Shown here one piece after another: positions 53,522 to 64,000 of a stretch of 64,000 nucleotides of DNA. A program made the position numbers and the translations under genes. Numbering within the stretch: position 1 is the stretch's first letter; each line of letters starts with the position of its first letter. Under the pieces are notes generated by a model. The model made no database searches. It was not told the DNA's origin and saw only the letters and a program-made list of their open reading frames with translations. This DNA comes from Phymatolithon calcareum (taxonomy: Eukaryota > Rhodophyta > Florideophyceae > Hapalidiales), in contig OZ345377.1 of the NCBI GenBank assembly GCA_977006965.1, positions 1,054,001-1,118,000 on the forward strand, in the 5' to 3' direction.

Positions 53522-53908
53522 CTAGACACTAGGGTAGAATCCCGAGTCCCTCCTCGTCTGAATAGTAAACCTCAGGTCTTTGTCCATAACCATAACGCGT
53601 TTCGCATGGATCGCCGCGCGATTCGAATCGTGAAAAAACTGCACGACGTACATTTCCGACGCTTCCCGAAGCGCGAGAAAAGCGTTTTTTTTGAAACGAA
53701 AGTCTCGTCTTCGCAGAAATGATATCTCACTTTCCGTCAAAACAGAGCATGAGAGAAAAAGCCATAAGCATGTGAACAGATTCTCGCCCACACTACTTTC
53801 TTCCTCAAGATGAAGCTGGCAGAAAGCCAAATCAAAAGCAGATTCATGAATGGAAAGTAAAGTTGATAGCACTTCAGACCCTTTTTCGCGGTCGGGTATT
53901 CCGTTCAA
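53522..53908 (-). pseudogene. Histone H3-fold (H3/CENP-A-like) ORF inside the inverted-repeat element
   Basis: The C-terminal ~65 residues align by eye with the histone H3 fold: FRFKKNAFLALREASEMYVV then QFFHDSNRAAIHAKRVMVMD and KDLRFTIQTRRD, matching the H3 pattern 'F...A..ALqEA.E.ylv.lFedtN..AIHAKRVtiM.KD..l...iR'. The AIHAKRV..M.KD signature is the strongest part. Before it, STLLSIHESAFDLAFCQLHL may correspond to helix alphaN/alpha1, and a hydrophobic stretch between them (FTCLWLFLSCSVLT) may be unspliced intron. The frame lacks an ATG at its 5' end (it opens with TTG after a stop at about 53926), so it is an exon of a spliced gene or a decayed capture. The basic N-terminal tail is not seen. 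Divergence in loop 1 and alpha2 is more like CENP-A or another H3 variant than canonical H3. Confidence 0.65.
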
Positions 53909-55196
53909 AAAATTCTCCCGGTACTACACTTTTGGGTTTATACCATCCGGACCGTACGTGGAGGAGAGATTAGCGAAGCCGAATTTACAATTCATGGTTG
54001 CCAAAAAGCTCTCATCAATTTCGAAGGGAAGATGTGTTTCCAGAATTTGGACTAAGGCTGAAGTTTCGGTGCAATTAGAACGAAAGAAGTTGACCATTTC
54101 AGTATATACAACTCTTAAATACGGACGTACAATAAGTGGGAAAATAATAAAAACAGTGTATCATTACAGTAAAAAGTGCTGTCGGCTTCGACCGTTTCGC
54201 AACGTGAAACGATCTAAAACGAGCTCAGAATTTTCAGCGAAAATATAATTGTCAAAAAGGAATTTTACTGGGATAACGTCGATTTTGTTTTTACTGTGGT
54301 ACGCGAAACAGCTTGCGGCACCAAGAAAAGCGTTCTTATGGAAGCTGGGATGGAAAGCTATATTCCCGTCTAGCGGACATACTACATTGTACAGAGGCTG
54401 GACTAAAAAATGAACTCGAAACGGTTCATAAAAAGACCTACCTACTACAAAGAGCATATCCCTAGCTATACAGAGGGACCCGGACAGACAACGGGCAAGG
54501 CAGACTTAGTGGAGCAGGGATGGGCGGGAAAGCAAGGCAGAATTTTTTGCGCGGCGGAGGGCAGACGGCCGAACGAGGAACATTTTTTTGGGGGCAGGCG
54601 GGCAAGCGCAGGCAGATGTACAAGCAAAGACCGGCGTGTCTACGGACAAGTGGGCAGGAGGGCGGACAAGCAGACAAGCAGACAAGCGACAGACGAGCGC
54701 AGTCGGGCGGACAAGCAGACAAGCGCAAGCGGGGAGGCCGGGAGGCGAGCGAGCAAGCAGACGAGCGCAGGCGGGCACGATTGCGATCGGGCGACGGATG
54801 GGCAGGTGTACAGGCGATCCAGCGTCCGGCGGTGCGCGGCGAACGGGTAGGTGTGCAGGCAGGACGCATATGCTTTATGATATTTGGACGGCCGCCGCAA
54901 GCCCGTCGGCCTCGTTTTTCCACGTGTCAAACATAAAGTAGGGCCTCTGGTCGGGACATATGTGTGGACCAGAAGGCCCCCAGTGTATGCACGGCGCGGC
55001 GATTTTTGCTGATGGTTAAGGTTGCCTAGCTGGGGCAGCTGATTTTTGTTGGGTCAGAAAGTATCTTCATTTATTTGCGAAATGAAATCTTTGAGGGTCG
55101 TTAGGGCTGGACAACTTCCTTACATGACCCCTTGTTATGCCCTCGTTTGTTTCATATTCCACATCTAAGACAACGTCTACCGCACACGCGGCATTT

Positions 55197-56508
55197 TCCA
55201 GCAAATTGCCATATTTCGGAGAGCAAAAATAGAACATAGGCTGGGCAACTCTATCGCGCGAAATGCTAAAATCACAAAGAGCACAAAAAAATCATCAAAA
55301 AAACAACATTATGGATGCTGTTTATTTATTACTTTTCGCAGGCATAGCAAACGTCCATACTTTTTCTGCCCGTGTATGGGCATGATGCCCAAGCACAGAG
55401 GGAACAAGTATGGACACGACCATGTCGTCGTCATCTTCATTGGGAGGGCGTTGATGCAGCTGAACCGCAACTGTCTTTGTTTGAACGCCAACTTTTTCTG
55501 GGACCCCTTCGTGAGTGCCGCAGCTATCTCTAACACACCGTCATTTACGCGCAACGACTTCTCTGCTCTCTTCACCTTTTTTATCCCCAATGGACGACAC
55601 TTGGCGACACCATCAGATGGCAAGAGGGTATGCACAACCAGCGCTGGTCCGCCTCCTTGGTTAATCGGCGCTACAACTTCGTCGCTTGACGCTGCCCTCG
55701 TGTCCTTGGCTGTACCTGAGCTTTTGCTTGAATTCGCAATCGCATGCATGCCGGTGATGTATAGATCGCATGTCGCCGGTGTTCCCCCGATGGCATTGAA
55801 CTTAGGACAGTGGCGTAGAATACCAACCGCACCCAGAGACTTAAAAGCGGGGCTGTCGCGCATGATGCCATTGCAGTCTTTGAATTTGGTTCCCCTTCCG
55901 ATAGAGCAGCATGATATTCCGCAGTGCTTCCTCCTCCGTTTCCTCGGACACAGGGTTTTCGCGATACAGGCGCTCCGCTGCAAAGTACTTATGTGCAGTT
56001 TTTCTGCAATATGTGCTAGCGCGACTGCAAACTACCCGGATCACGAGCGTGGTTTGTCGCTTCGGGCTGCTTTCGAAAAGCAGCAGCAACGCTCACCCAA
56101 AACTCTTTGTTGTTCTGCTCATCTCGCTTCTCGGACACGGCAACCCAGCATCGTGAAAGGGCGGTGTCTTCGTCCGACGAAAACGAAGGGCCGCGCGCCA
56201 TTTTGGTGTCCACAACGTAAGCGCTCGCCCTGCGCTGCGGAGCGATGCGCGCGGGTTTTGGGAGGCCAAAATTGTCCGTTTGGCGTCAACCATGGGAGCA
56301 AAAATGGCGGAGGTGCATTGACCCTCTGTCATTGCCATATCATCGTTGATGGGGATTGGTACACCAGTGACAATAACGTAGTCGCTGCAGATTTGCATGG
56401 CGCTACGTAGCAGATTTCCAAACTGCTAAACAAATTAATTTGTTTGCCATATTTTTTCAGGATAGCAAATTGTTTTGCAGTTTGGCAATTTGCTTGGCAA
56501 TTTGCTGG
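55197..56508. mobile_element. Decayed PIF/Harbinger element with short inverted ends
   Basis: Left end near 55198 (ccagcaaattgcc) and right end near 56495-56508 (ggcaatttgctgg) are inverted copies. Repeated gcaattt units pad the right end. Inside is only the Myb-like protein remnant; no transposase. A 3-bp duplication could not be fixed. Confidence 0.6.
55309..56213 (-). pseudogene. Harbinger Myb-like protein remnant
   Basis: Minus-strand homologue of the 33431-34426 protein, in three frames: MARGPSFSSDEDTALSRCWV and EFWVSVAAAFRKQPEA; then HKYFAAERLYRENPVSEETE and ALRNIMLLYRKGNQIQ; then SPAFKSLGAVGILRHCPKFN, GIKKVKRAEKSLRV and KKLAFKQRQLRFSCINALP. Frameshifts fall near 56020 and 55860. The long plus-strand frame 55376-56410 is its shadow. 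Confidence 0.85.
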
Positions 56509-57169
56509 CCAGTAGACTTACGCGATAAACTGCGTCAATAAGATTTGGCAATTTTCCCTCTGCGGTAGACGTGCTCTACTGTAACGGACCTTTGCTCGGT
56601 GGACGCGAAAGCCAAATGGAGACTTTTGGTTGGTCGAGCACATTTCTGAGTACCAAAACTTCGTTTCACAACTATGTAGCTGTGAAACGGGATTTTGTCT
56701 TAGAAAAATTGCGAAGCTATCATCAGGGGAGTGTTATGGGGCGGAGTAACACTAACCCCTTATCATACGGATTTTTTGGATTTGTGCCTATAGTGTGTGT
56801 TTGATATAATTTTGCAGGGATTAATTGCTTCATAAAAAGGAGAATGAAAGCTGAAAATATGGCTCTCGTTCCCGGAATATTGGAGGTTGCCAATGTAGCG
56901 GTCGCTTTCGTTGCAGTATTCTATTTTGTGGTGAAAAAAAATAGAAATATTCTGTAAACAAGTACGGGATGTGGACCACTTTTGAGGGAAACAAATGATG
57001 TAAGGGAGGAGAGGTATGAGGCCCGAGGAGGCACAATTAGACCCGAGGGCGAAGCCCGAGGGGCAATTGTGTACCCGAGGACCTACACCGAGCCTCACGC
57101 ACATCATTTGTGTCACAAAAAAGTGGTCCACATACTGCTTGTCCCCTGAAACGTCCCGTTTTTGTGTTG
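56509..57169. other. Unassigned
   Basis: Near 56715-56757 'ggggagtgttatggggcgga' plus 'gtaacacta' repeats the string at about 6312-6345. At 57016-57080 'acccgagggcgaagcccgag' and related GC-rich units repeat. No gene. Confidence 0.4.
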
Positions 57170-57494
57170 TAAGCTTGCGAAAGCGGGCAACCGAAACGAA
57201 ACTTTCATACATTTGTTCTCCCCCGGAAAAGTGCATAAAAACTTCAACAAAACAGAAATGAAAATTTGTTTCCCCAGAATGGGGGAAACATGGGATTTGT
57301 TTCCCCGGTATGGGGGAAACAAGGGATTTGTTTCCCCTCTTCGGCGTCAGTTCGTCGTAGATGCACCAATAGAAATCCAGTAAACTGATGATGCTATGAT
57401 ACCTTTTTTGGTGTCCATAGGCGCAGCATATATGAAACATAGCAGCGGTCCAACTTACAATTGATACAGGGCGGACATCACTTGTTTCCCTCGT
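57170..57494 (-). repeat. Dispersed repeat, copy 2 (inverted relative to 6455-6800)
   Basis: Reverse complement of 57494-57330 matches 6455-6640 almost base for base (gtgatgtccgccctgtatca, then acgaactgacgccgaaga). The adjoining block is GGGGAAACA-type low complexity in both. Its minus-strand frame also reads HICCAYGHQKRYHSIIS, the same peptide as in copy 1. Confidence 0.75.
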
Positions 57495-60400
57495 TTCTGG
57501 GGACAAGTCGTTTTGAAAAGTACAAGTTTGTTGCCAATGGAAGCTCCCACACAAAGTACGAAAGTGACTCTTTCACTGGACCACTACGAATCGAAACGAT
57601 GATAAAGCGGTCCATGCCCAGACTGTCATCGTTTTGTGTTCACGTCTTCAAAATATTAGAAAAAACTAACTTATTTAGTTCTTACCTCTGCACAAAAATA
57701 AAGTGAGAAAAAACTTATTTTTTCTTCTTCTCCTTCTCAAATTCTTGAGAAAATCCATCTTATATTTCTCTCCTCTCCGAGGAATAATGTAGTGATTTAC
57801 AACTTATAAAATCCTCATCACATAAAAATAAACAATCGAATTTAAGCTTCCAACTTATTTTTCCCGCATCAGGTTTTATAAGCTGAAGGTTGACCGGGTT
57901 TAGAAGATCATCTGGCCAATAGAACTGAGTTTTAATCAAAGTGATATGAGCGCTGAAAATGCTCAATTTTAGATGAACTATTAAATATTTATCGGTCCAA
58001 GTTCACATTTACTTTCGTCAGTTACAGTACGTGAAAGCAGCTCGTGTTTTCTCGCGTCTACAAAAACAAGTTTTTTTTTAACACACTAGGAGGTCTCCAG
58101 GGCCGAAAGTACGAATTTCTCCAAAACCACCTCCGTTGAGCATCAACGAGATTCTGAAATCTGATACCACTTTTGATATTTTGGCCAAATTTCTGATATA
58201 ATATCAGCGGCGTACAGCTGTAAAATCTATGACTGTGCAAAATAAATTTCATGAAGTGATACGTTTCGTCCCTCTGAAGAGAGATTTATGATTTTGAACC
58301 ATATTATTGAATTTATGTTATGATTAAGTATCAATGATATTTTGAAAAGTCTGATATCTGTTAATATCGCAAACGATGGGATTTCGCTGATATCGAAATA
58401 TCGATGCTCATTCCTAACCGCGGTATAAACGATATCGCTTCACCCATATCCACAGGCGAACGAGCGACATTGCACAACCCGAGCGCGTGTCTTCGTACAA
58501 GTGCACTATTTATGAAAATGTATCGCAAATACAGATTGAGGGGTTGCGGTACAGTTATATCGCGTTTTGGACTATTTTTCGAAAAAATAACAGTCCTGTC
58601 GAAGCTCAATTTTCTGCCTCATATGAAAGCGAAAACATTCCGGGAAAAGAGGATGAGACTCTATCATGCAGAGTTGCTATTATTACATACATGTCCCGTC
58701 ATTCCAATTGGAATGACGGAACATGTATGTAAATTTGTAAGAGAGCAAGTACGTCAGAATATCATATATCACCGCCGGGGTTGCGGGAAAATGCGTAATC
58801 AGTAAATTCCTTCTCATTCCAAAAATAAGCGCAGCTATTTTTTTGTATCATATTGTAAGCCGGCTGTCATGCTGATGTGCAGTTGATGTCTAAACTACGT
58901 ACATCTTTCATACGTTCTTCATCAGGGCGACAAATAATTTTTTGGTCGCTGACTGGTCGAAAGATTTCAAATCTGACCGAGGCACGTAACATGAATTCAA
59001 ACGCAGATTCTTTTCAGACAGATTCTGTAGCAAAAATGTTGCGCATGTGTGAAAAACGCATTCGTTGATTGCGCAGCGCTCAACGACCCGAGAGAAGTAC
59101 CGCGCTGTCCAAAGCGAGGTATGGGTATGAGCTACCGCTGAGCGCAAAAAGTTTCCGACAAGTGTAATTGAGCTCCCCGATAGGCGCCCGGAAAGAAGGG
59201 CGGAATCGCCCAATTTAGACGTGTTTTGCAAAACACGAACTTAAAACACGTCCACATATGATACGCTTTTTGCAATTTTTTTGCATGTTCTAAATCTCCA
59301 TAGCGGTATCTTTCAGAAAGTGCAGTGAAATATTGAATTCTTTAACTTTCTGTCCAGTTAGGAGCTGTTAAAGTCTACAGAATCTGCACGTTTTGTGGAA
59401 TGTGTGAACAGTTATTTCAAATGCAGATTCCGGAATCTCGTTACAAACGCGTTTTTGAATATCGCCCAATCACAGGGCGATTTTTGCACGCATCAGATTT
59501 CAGTCTGAAATCATTCTGTGTAGATGGTATGATTTCTCAATTCTATTAGAATTCGGAAACTGCTGTTTCAACTTTTCCATACTGTACATTTGGGTCGAAT
59601 AGAAACCTGAAATGTGACATTTTCCTAATTTTACGTCTTTTCCCGTAACCCCCCCCCCCCCCGATGCTTCCAAGGTGTGATACGTTACGAAATCACTCTG
59701 CAGGAAGCAAATAGGCTTTGTATAGGCCTGAAAATTGAAACTTCCAATTTTGTGAAAAATCGAGCATAACGCGATGCATAAATCGCATTTTGCTCGGGAG
59801 TTCCGGTATACCGCAACTCCCAGCTTTATAACGGACAACAGGATGCAATTTTCCGAGATTGTTTTCCTAAACCATTATTTTCGATAATTTTTTAAGGAGA
59901 CGTATAATATTATTGATGCTATGTGGGGGCAGCAACTACAGTAGCGGCCATTAGAAGGAGATGCTAGTGTCTAGTTTACTAACCACCTCAATTGAGGGGC
60001 GATTTGAGAGGTCAAAAAAGTATGTTAAAAGAATGCGAAACAGACAGTTCGCGCCATATTTGGAAAGGCGGGCTTGCGTTCTGCGTGAGAAATAGCGCAA
60101 CTACTACCTTAAAAGTGCGTCGTTCGGCGGTAGGAACGAAAATACGATTTTCCGTCAGAATAAGCGGACCTGACATGTCACGAGAAAAAGACCCGCGCCG
60201 AGTGGTCGGCGCATCTGTACACACTAAGGCAACATCGGTGACCAGTCTCGCAGTGTCGAATTAATCTTCTTTGTCCTCAAATTTAATGTCGTGTCGAACA
60301 ATATGAGATGCTGGAAGAGAACAAGAGTAGGAATCCAATAATTACAGCCCAAGAAATAATTCTATTACTTGGAGTGCAATTCAGTAGTCTACGTTTAGTA

Positions 60401-60690
60401 TTTGTGTTGTGATGTTGAAGGACAGCAAGTTCTCCCAAGATTTTGGGATGTTCTGCAGATAGGAAAGGGTATACATACCCTTCGCCCGTAGCAGATTGGG
60501 AGAAGTAAGACACAACCAAGAACAACCAACGCAACAGATCAGGTCACAGTAAACGTGATTCATGCAGGACTAAGTCCTAAACTCCTTCGAGTGCCTTATA
60601 CATGTAGGCCCATAACAGGGACCTTGCAAGAGAGCAAGGGAACGTACCTCTGCTGTCCGTCGCCAGGTGGTACCGTTCGGTCTGTCGTGG
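57495..60690. other. No gene recognised
   Basis: AT-rich. Holds the palindrome at 58683-58730, an inverted pair gtgttttgcaaaacac near 59221, a run of about 14 C at 59649-59663, and nothing else that I could identify. Confidence 0.4.
58683..58730. repeat. 48-bp near-perfect palindrome
   Basis: tacatacatgtcccgtcatt ccaattgg followed by its inverse; one mismatched pair (c opposite a). No loop. Confidence 0.85.
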
Positions 60691-60697
60691 CGGTCTC

Positions 60698-63320
60698 GTG
60701 TCCTTCGACACATCACCAGGCTCAAGATTAATCTTCAAACCGTGGCGTTCCACACGCAGAGTGTTGCAGGCTCTATGGAGCTTTTTCCAAGTCAAAAAAT
60801 GTGAACGGCACGGTTCTGGAGGTACTCTGAATGAAATCAATGGTCGCGCAAGCACGTCGCTTCGCGTGAAATGGATCGTAGTTCAAAAACCGACATGGAA
60901 GACTAAGATTATGACACTCAAGATTGTTAACATCAAAGCAGGAAAGGTTGACGAAGGAGCTCCGTCCTCTCAAATGCTTGTCTCGAGTCTCAGCCCGCAA
61001 AACTCTGCACCACAAAATCCAGCTTACCGTACTCGTGGTCTCCAGTCTTCTTCGCCGAACGCCAGTTTATTCTCGGCAGTCGCAACCAGAAGCTCCCCAA
61101 AGGGGCACACAAACTTCGATTCAACTGTCAGAAGCTATGAAAGCCCTATTCCAGGCACTCTCGCCTACGCCATGCAAGGCTCTTGGGACGAGGCGTCGCA
61201 AAAGGAAGTTGATGTCCGCAAACCCAAAGTTATTGCTCATGGGGTGCCGTGGTACGAGCGAAAAGTTATATGCCCGATTGGGGGACGAATTCCACGTCAG
61301 TTCTGGACAGTGCGCACTCCAAATGGACATTTCATATCGGAAAATGGTGGTATTGGGCATCACACACCCTACAATTGATTTATGACCATGTTTCTGCAAG
61401 GTCACCTTCGAAAAATAGCTGCATGGACGTCCACAAAGCTGAAACGAATCTGGCGAAAAGAGAATGCAGTGACAGAGCTTTTTAAGTTTCTCGGAATCCT
61501 CGTACTCATGACAAGATTTGTGTTCGGCGCTAAGACCAATTTATGAAAGACTACCAGGTCGAACAAGTATATCCCGACTCCTTGTTTTACAAACACTGGG
61601 ATTTCAACAGACAAGTTTACCGCATACCTTCGGTGCGTTACATTCAGCATACAACCAAGTGAAAGAGGCTGCATGTCGTCTTCGCAGTATCGCTGGGCGC
61701 TCGTTCAAGCTTTTGTCGATCTATGAAGGAGCACCGAAAGCCCAATGTGTCGCCGTCGGACCTTATTTGCTTAGATGAGTCCATATCTCGCTGGTATGGC
61801 AACGGAGGACATTGGCTTGATGTCGGGCTACCTCAGTACATTGCAATTGACCGTAAGCAGGAGACCGGTTGCGAGATACAGAACTTGTGGGATTTGAAAC
61901 GCACAAGTTGGCACACTGGCTGTGGTCGGGTTGTTCTCTGGCAAAACGCCGAGGGCGCCGCGACCTTTATAGAAAATAATTGGATCAAGTATGAATTGGC
62001 AGTATGGGAAATGGATCAATGGAAGATTCTGGAAGCCGCTTCAGTGCAAGCAGTGTAAGTAGTGTAAGCATCTGTAAGATGCAAGGAGCGGTTCTAGCGG
62101 TTGCCCTTGGTGATCCTTTATGGTGAAAGTACGCATCGAAATCTACGGTACTGTAATGACTGTAATGCTATCTGTAAGGGCTTGCTGTAAATGCAAGCTG
62201 CAATGACAATTTCAAGGGAGCTAGTCTTATAGGAAATAGAGGCTCTGATAGTGGCGTTGGACGCCACAGAACTCGGCATGTGGAAGAAGTGGGAAAATGC
62301 TACATCTTGAGGTCGCTACAACCGCAGAAGACGAGAATCAAAAGGAATTCGAAGGCGAAATTGCCCATGGTACAGCATTTTTACGTCGTCTTGTGGCCAG
62401 ACGCTCTGGCACAAGGCGCTTTGTGTGCGCGGATTCATACTTTGCGAGTGTTGAATCTGCAGAGATGCTTCTTCGATTGGGCCTAAAATTCATTGGAGTA
62501 ATCAAAACGGCGACGAAGAAGTATCCCATGGACTACCTGTCTAGAATTGAGCTTTCGGAAAGGGGTGAATGTGTTTCTCTGGTCCGAAAAGCTTTGAACG
62601 GTGAGCCGTTAATGATGGCGGCTATATGGGTTGACCTATATCGCCGCTATTTTAAATCGACTACCTCTACGACACTGGAAGGCAAACCGCACAATCGTGT
62701 GCGTTGGCGTCAGCTTGAAGAAGGGCCGTTTCGTGTTTATCTGTCTGTGCCCCAGCCCGAGGTATGCGAAACATACTACTCTGCGTGCGCGCAAATCGAC
62801 AAGCACAATCGGTGCCACCAAGAGAGTCTGGATCTTGAGAAGAAAATCCACACCCTGGACTGGTTGTTCCGCGTTAATACATCTCTTTTGGCAATTTGTG
62901 TGGTTAATAGCTGGTTTTTATTCCCGGTGCCCATGCAGAGTATCAGGAGCACATGACGCAGCGAAAGTATTATGAAGTGCTTCCCGAGCAGCTGATCGAT
63001 AACTCGTACGATTCGCGTAATACTCGTCGCCGTTCAACCACTCCGAACGTACCTTGGCCTCTGGGAGCGGTTTCGGAACCCATGTAAACCCCACGAGAAA
63101 GAAAAGGAAGACAGCGGATGGCATGATGACTAATTTTGCTATGCAAAACAACTGCAGGGTCTGCAAAGTCAAGAAGACGACCATCGTACGCTCATCATGT
63201 AACTGGCTTGATGGTGCCGCAACATTCATTTGCGGAACGTCTACTGGCAGGAACTGCTTCGCTAAGCATCTGGAAGACATCCATGAGCTTGACGCTTTTG
63301 ACATACCCGATAGTGAGTAG
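60698..63320 (+). pseudogene. piggyBac-type transposase, broken
   Basis: DDE_Tnp_1_7 (piggyBac) transposase with several frameshifts and stops. A possible N-terminal part is the 226-codon frame 60698-61378 (SLRVKWIVVQKPTWKTK). The domain is read as FMTMFLQGHLRKIAAWTS, ELFKFLGILVLMTRFVFG (61470), then the first Asp in LICLDESISRWYGNGGHWLD, GLPQYIAIDRKQETGCEIQN (61830), and RRFVCADSYFASVESAEMLL with the second Asp (62430). Then AIWVDLYRRYFKSTTST (third Asp, 62625), and the last acidic block ETYYSACAQIDKHNRCHQES with LDWLFRVNTSLLAICVVNSW. The C-terminal Cys/His domain CRVCKVKKTT ... FICGTSTGRNCFAKHLEDIH ends at the stop near 63318. All landmarks of the family are present, so decay is recent. Terminal repeats and TTAA duplication not found. 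Confidence 0.85.
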
Positions 63321-63445
63321 CTTTCGTGTGCAAAAATTAAATGATTTTCGTTCTCTCAATTGAGGGAATGAGAATCAATTATTTTTTGCTATCGAAAGCT
63401 ACTCATTATTGGGCTCATCAAAGGCATCAAGCTCATGGATGTGTT
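63277..63445. repeat. Inverted duplication of the piggyBac 3' end
   Basis: The sequence gacatccatgagcttgacgc (piggyBac codons HELDAF) through gtgagtagctttcg at 63277-63330 reappears inverted at about 63395-63445 (cgaaagctactcattattgg to caagctcatggatgtg) with about 15% differences. The ~65-bp centre contains ctcaattgagg. The arms could form a long hairpin. Confidence 0.8.
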
Positions 63446-64000
63446 CAGCATACTTAAAAAAACAGTTTCTACCTGCTGAAGTGCCACATATGTTGATTTT
63501 GGCGCCAGTAAGTCTACTACATGATGAGAACACGAGAGTTAATTCCTTGACTTGTCAGACTCTGCAGTTGTTTTGAACAGCTAATGTTGTTATCATGCCA
63601 CCTGTGGCTTAGTTTTCCATTTTCGGAGGAGTTAAGTGGGTTTCAAAACCCGCCCTTGGAGCAAATATACCTTTTAGAGTACTGAACACCGATGATTATT
63701 GCGCGAAGCAGAGTGAATCCCGGAGGACAAGGCGCCTTGTACCAGAGTATGGGGCCACAAGACGGCGCAGTACAACTGTACTATGGGAAGTTTCACCTTC
63801 TCAAGCGTTTTCCTTCTCGCCCTCTGTCGTGGTCCCCGGATCAAGATGCAGCATTATCTCACGTCTTCCATAGTCTGAATTCTGTAACTCGCAACCTCTC
63901 CGGTTTACGGTGGATGACAATGTAGTGAAGGAAGCCATTTTCAATCCAATGGCCTCCGTTGCTATACCAAAGAGATATGAACTTGCCAAAGCATAACCGG
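63446..64000. other. No gene recognised at window end
   Basis: Nothing recognisable. Short frames only. Confidence 0.4.

Larger units (their letters stand above)
52527..55027. mobile_element. Long-terminal-inverted-repeat (fold-back/MULE-like) element
   Basis: Element of about 2501 bp. Left arm 52527 to about 53450; right arm about 54460 to 55027, inverted. Outer ends match as aggcaaccttaaccatcagc on both sides, followed by caaaatcgccgcgccgtgc and tgggggccttctggtccaca. The arms contain a GC-rich minisatellite. Probable 9-bp target duplication: aactggggc (52518-52526) and agctggggc (55028-55036), one mismatch. Long inverted arms with a 9-bp duplication fit a MULE or fold-back element. No transposase inside; the unique centre (about 53460-54460) carries a histone-fold ORF. 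Confidence 0.8.

Noticed and set aside
54410-54941. Plus and minus ORFs in the right arm
   Set aside because: Same minisatellite in inverted orientation.
55376-56410. 344-codon plus-strand ORF
   Set aside because: Shadow of the minus-strand Harbinger Myb-like remnant; no domain of its own.
56763-57554. 263-codon minus-strand ORF
   Set aside because: Spans the dispersed repeat and low-complexity GGGGAAACA blocks, starts outside the repeat without an ATG of good context, and has no domain.
59640-59670. Poly-C run as a regulatory site
   Set aside because: Simple homopolymer; nothing around it supports a function.
1-64000. tRNA or rRNA genes
   Set aside because: I looked for cloverleaf and B-box-like patterns and rRNA core segments by eye and saw none; a covariance-model search would be needed to exclude them.

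Overview
The window is eukaryotic nuclear DNA. It has GT..AG introns of about 60-130 nt, a plant-type C2 phospholipase D, a cyclophilin with a chloroplast-type leader, and a dense load of eukaryotic transposons. A photosynthetic eukaryote with a gene-sparse, transposon-rich genome fits best. A red alga (Rhodophyta) is my preferred guess, because the cyclophilin transit peptide begins with a phenylalanine-bearing stretch of the kind described for red-algal plastid proteins. The lineage is inference, not proof.

Layout. 0.3-13.1 kb is the host-like part: a lumenal cyclophilin with three exons, including a 12-nt microexon (300-1297); an intronless phospholipase D (3086-5515); a reverse-strand, multi-exon ionotropic glutamate receptor-like gene (10758-8741); and a zf-4CXXC_R1 (CDCA7-like) nuclear protein (11415-13082). 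Broken LINE copies lie between them (6.8-8.4 kb).

13.7-29.0 kb is the most unusual part and may be a large, undescribed mobile element. A 6-kb stretch is full of a 16-bp palindrome (TGTTGCAYRTGCAACA) as single sites, a 41-bp minisatellite and a 230-245-bp tandem array. The big array ends about 90 bp before a tyrosine recombinase gene (19984-21120). After it, on the same strand, come a GCR1_C-like DNA-binding protein, a large unknown protein ending in a Cys/His cluster (with a partial tandem copy), and a UPF1-like superfamily 1 helicase with a frame-preserving intron. Inside the palindrome zone sit a C2H2 zinc-finger gene and a divergent unknown gene, with two palindromes between them. A possible papain-fold protein follows on the other strand (29105-30295).

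30.3-64 kb is a graveyard of nested transposons. It holds a LINE split by a PIF/Harbinger element (33.1-36.0 kb, Myb-like partner plus transposase); a pogo-like element with TA duplication (41047-43101); a hAT with a perfect 8-bp target duplication (44410-46636); a long-inverted-repeat element (52527-55027) carrying a histone H3-fold ORF; a decayed Harbinger (about 55.2-56.5 kb); and a broken piggyBac (61.2-63.3 kb) whose 3' end is duplicated in inverted orientation. No rRNA, tRNA or CRISPR array was recognised.
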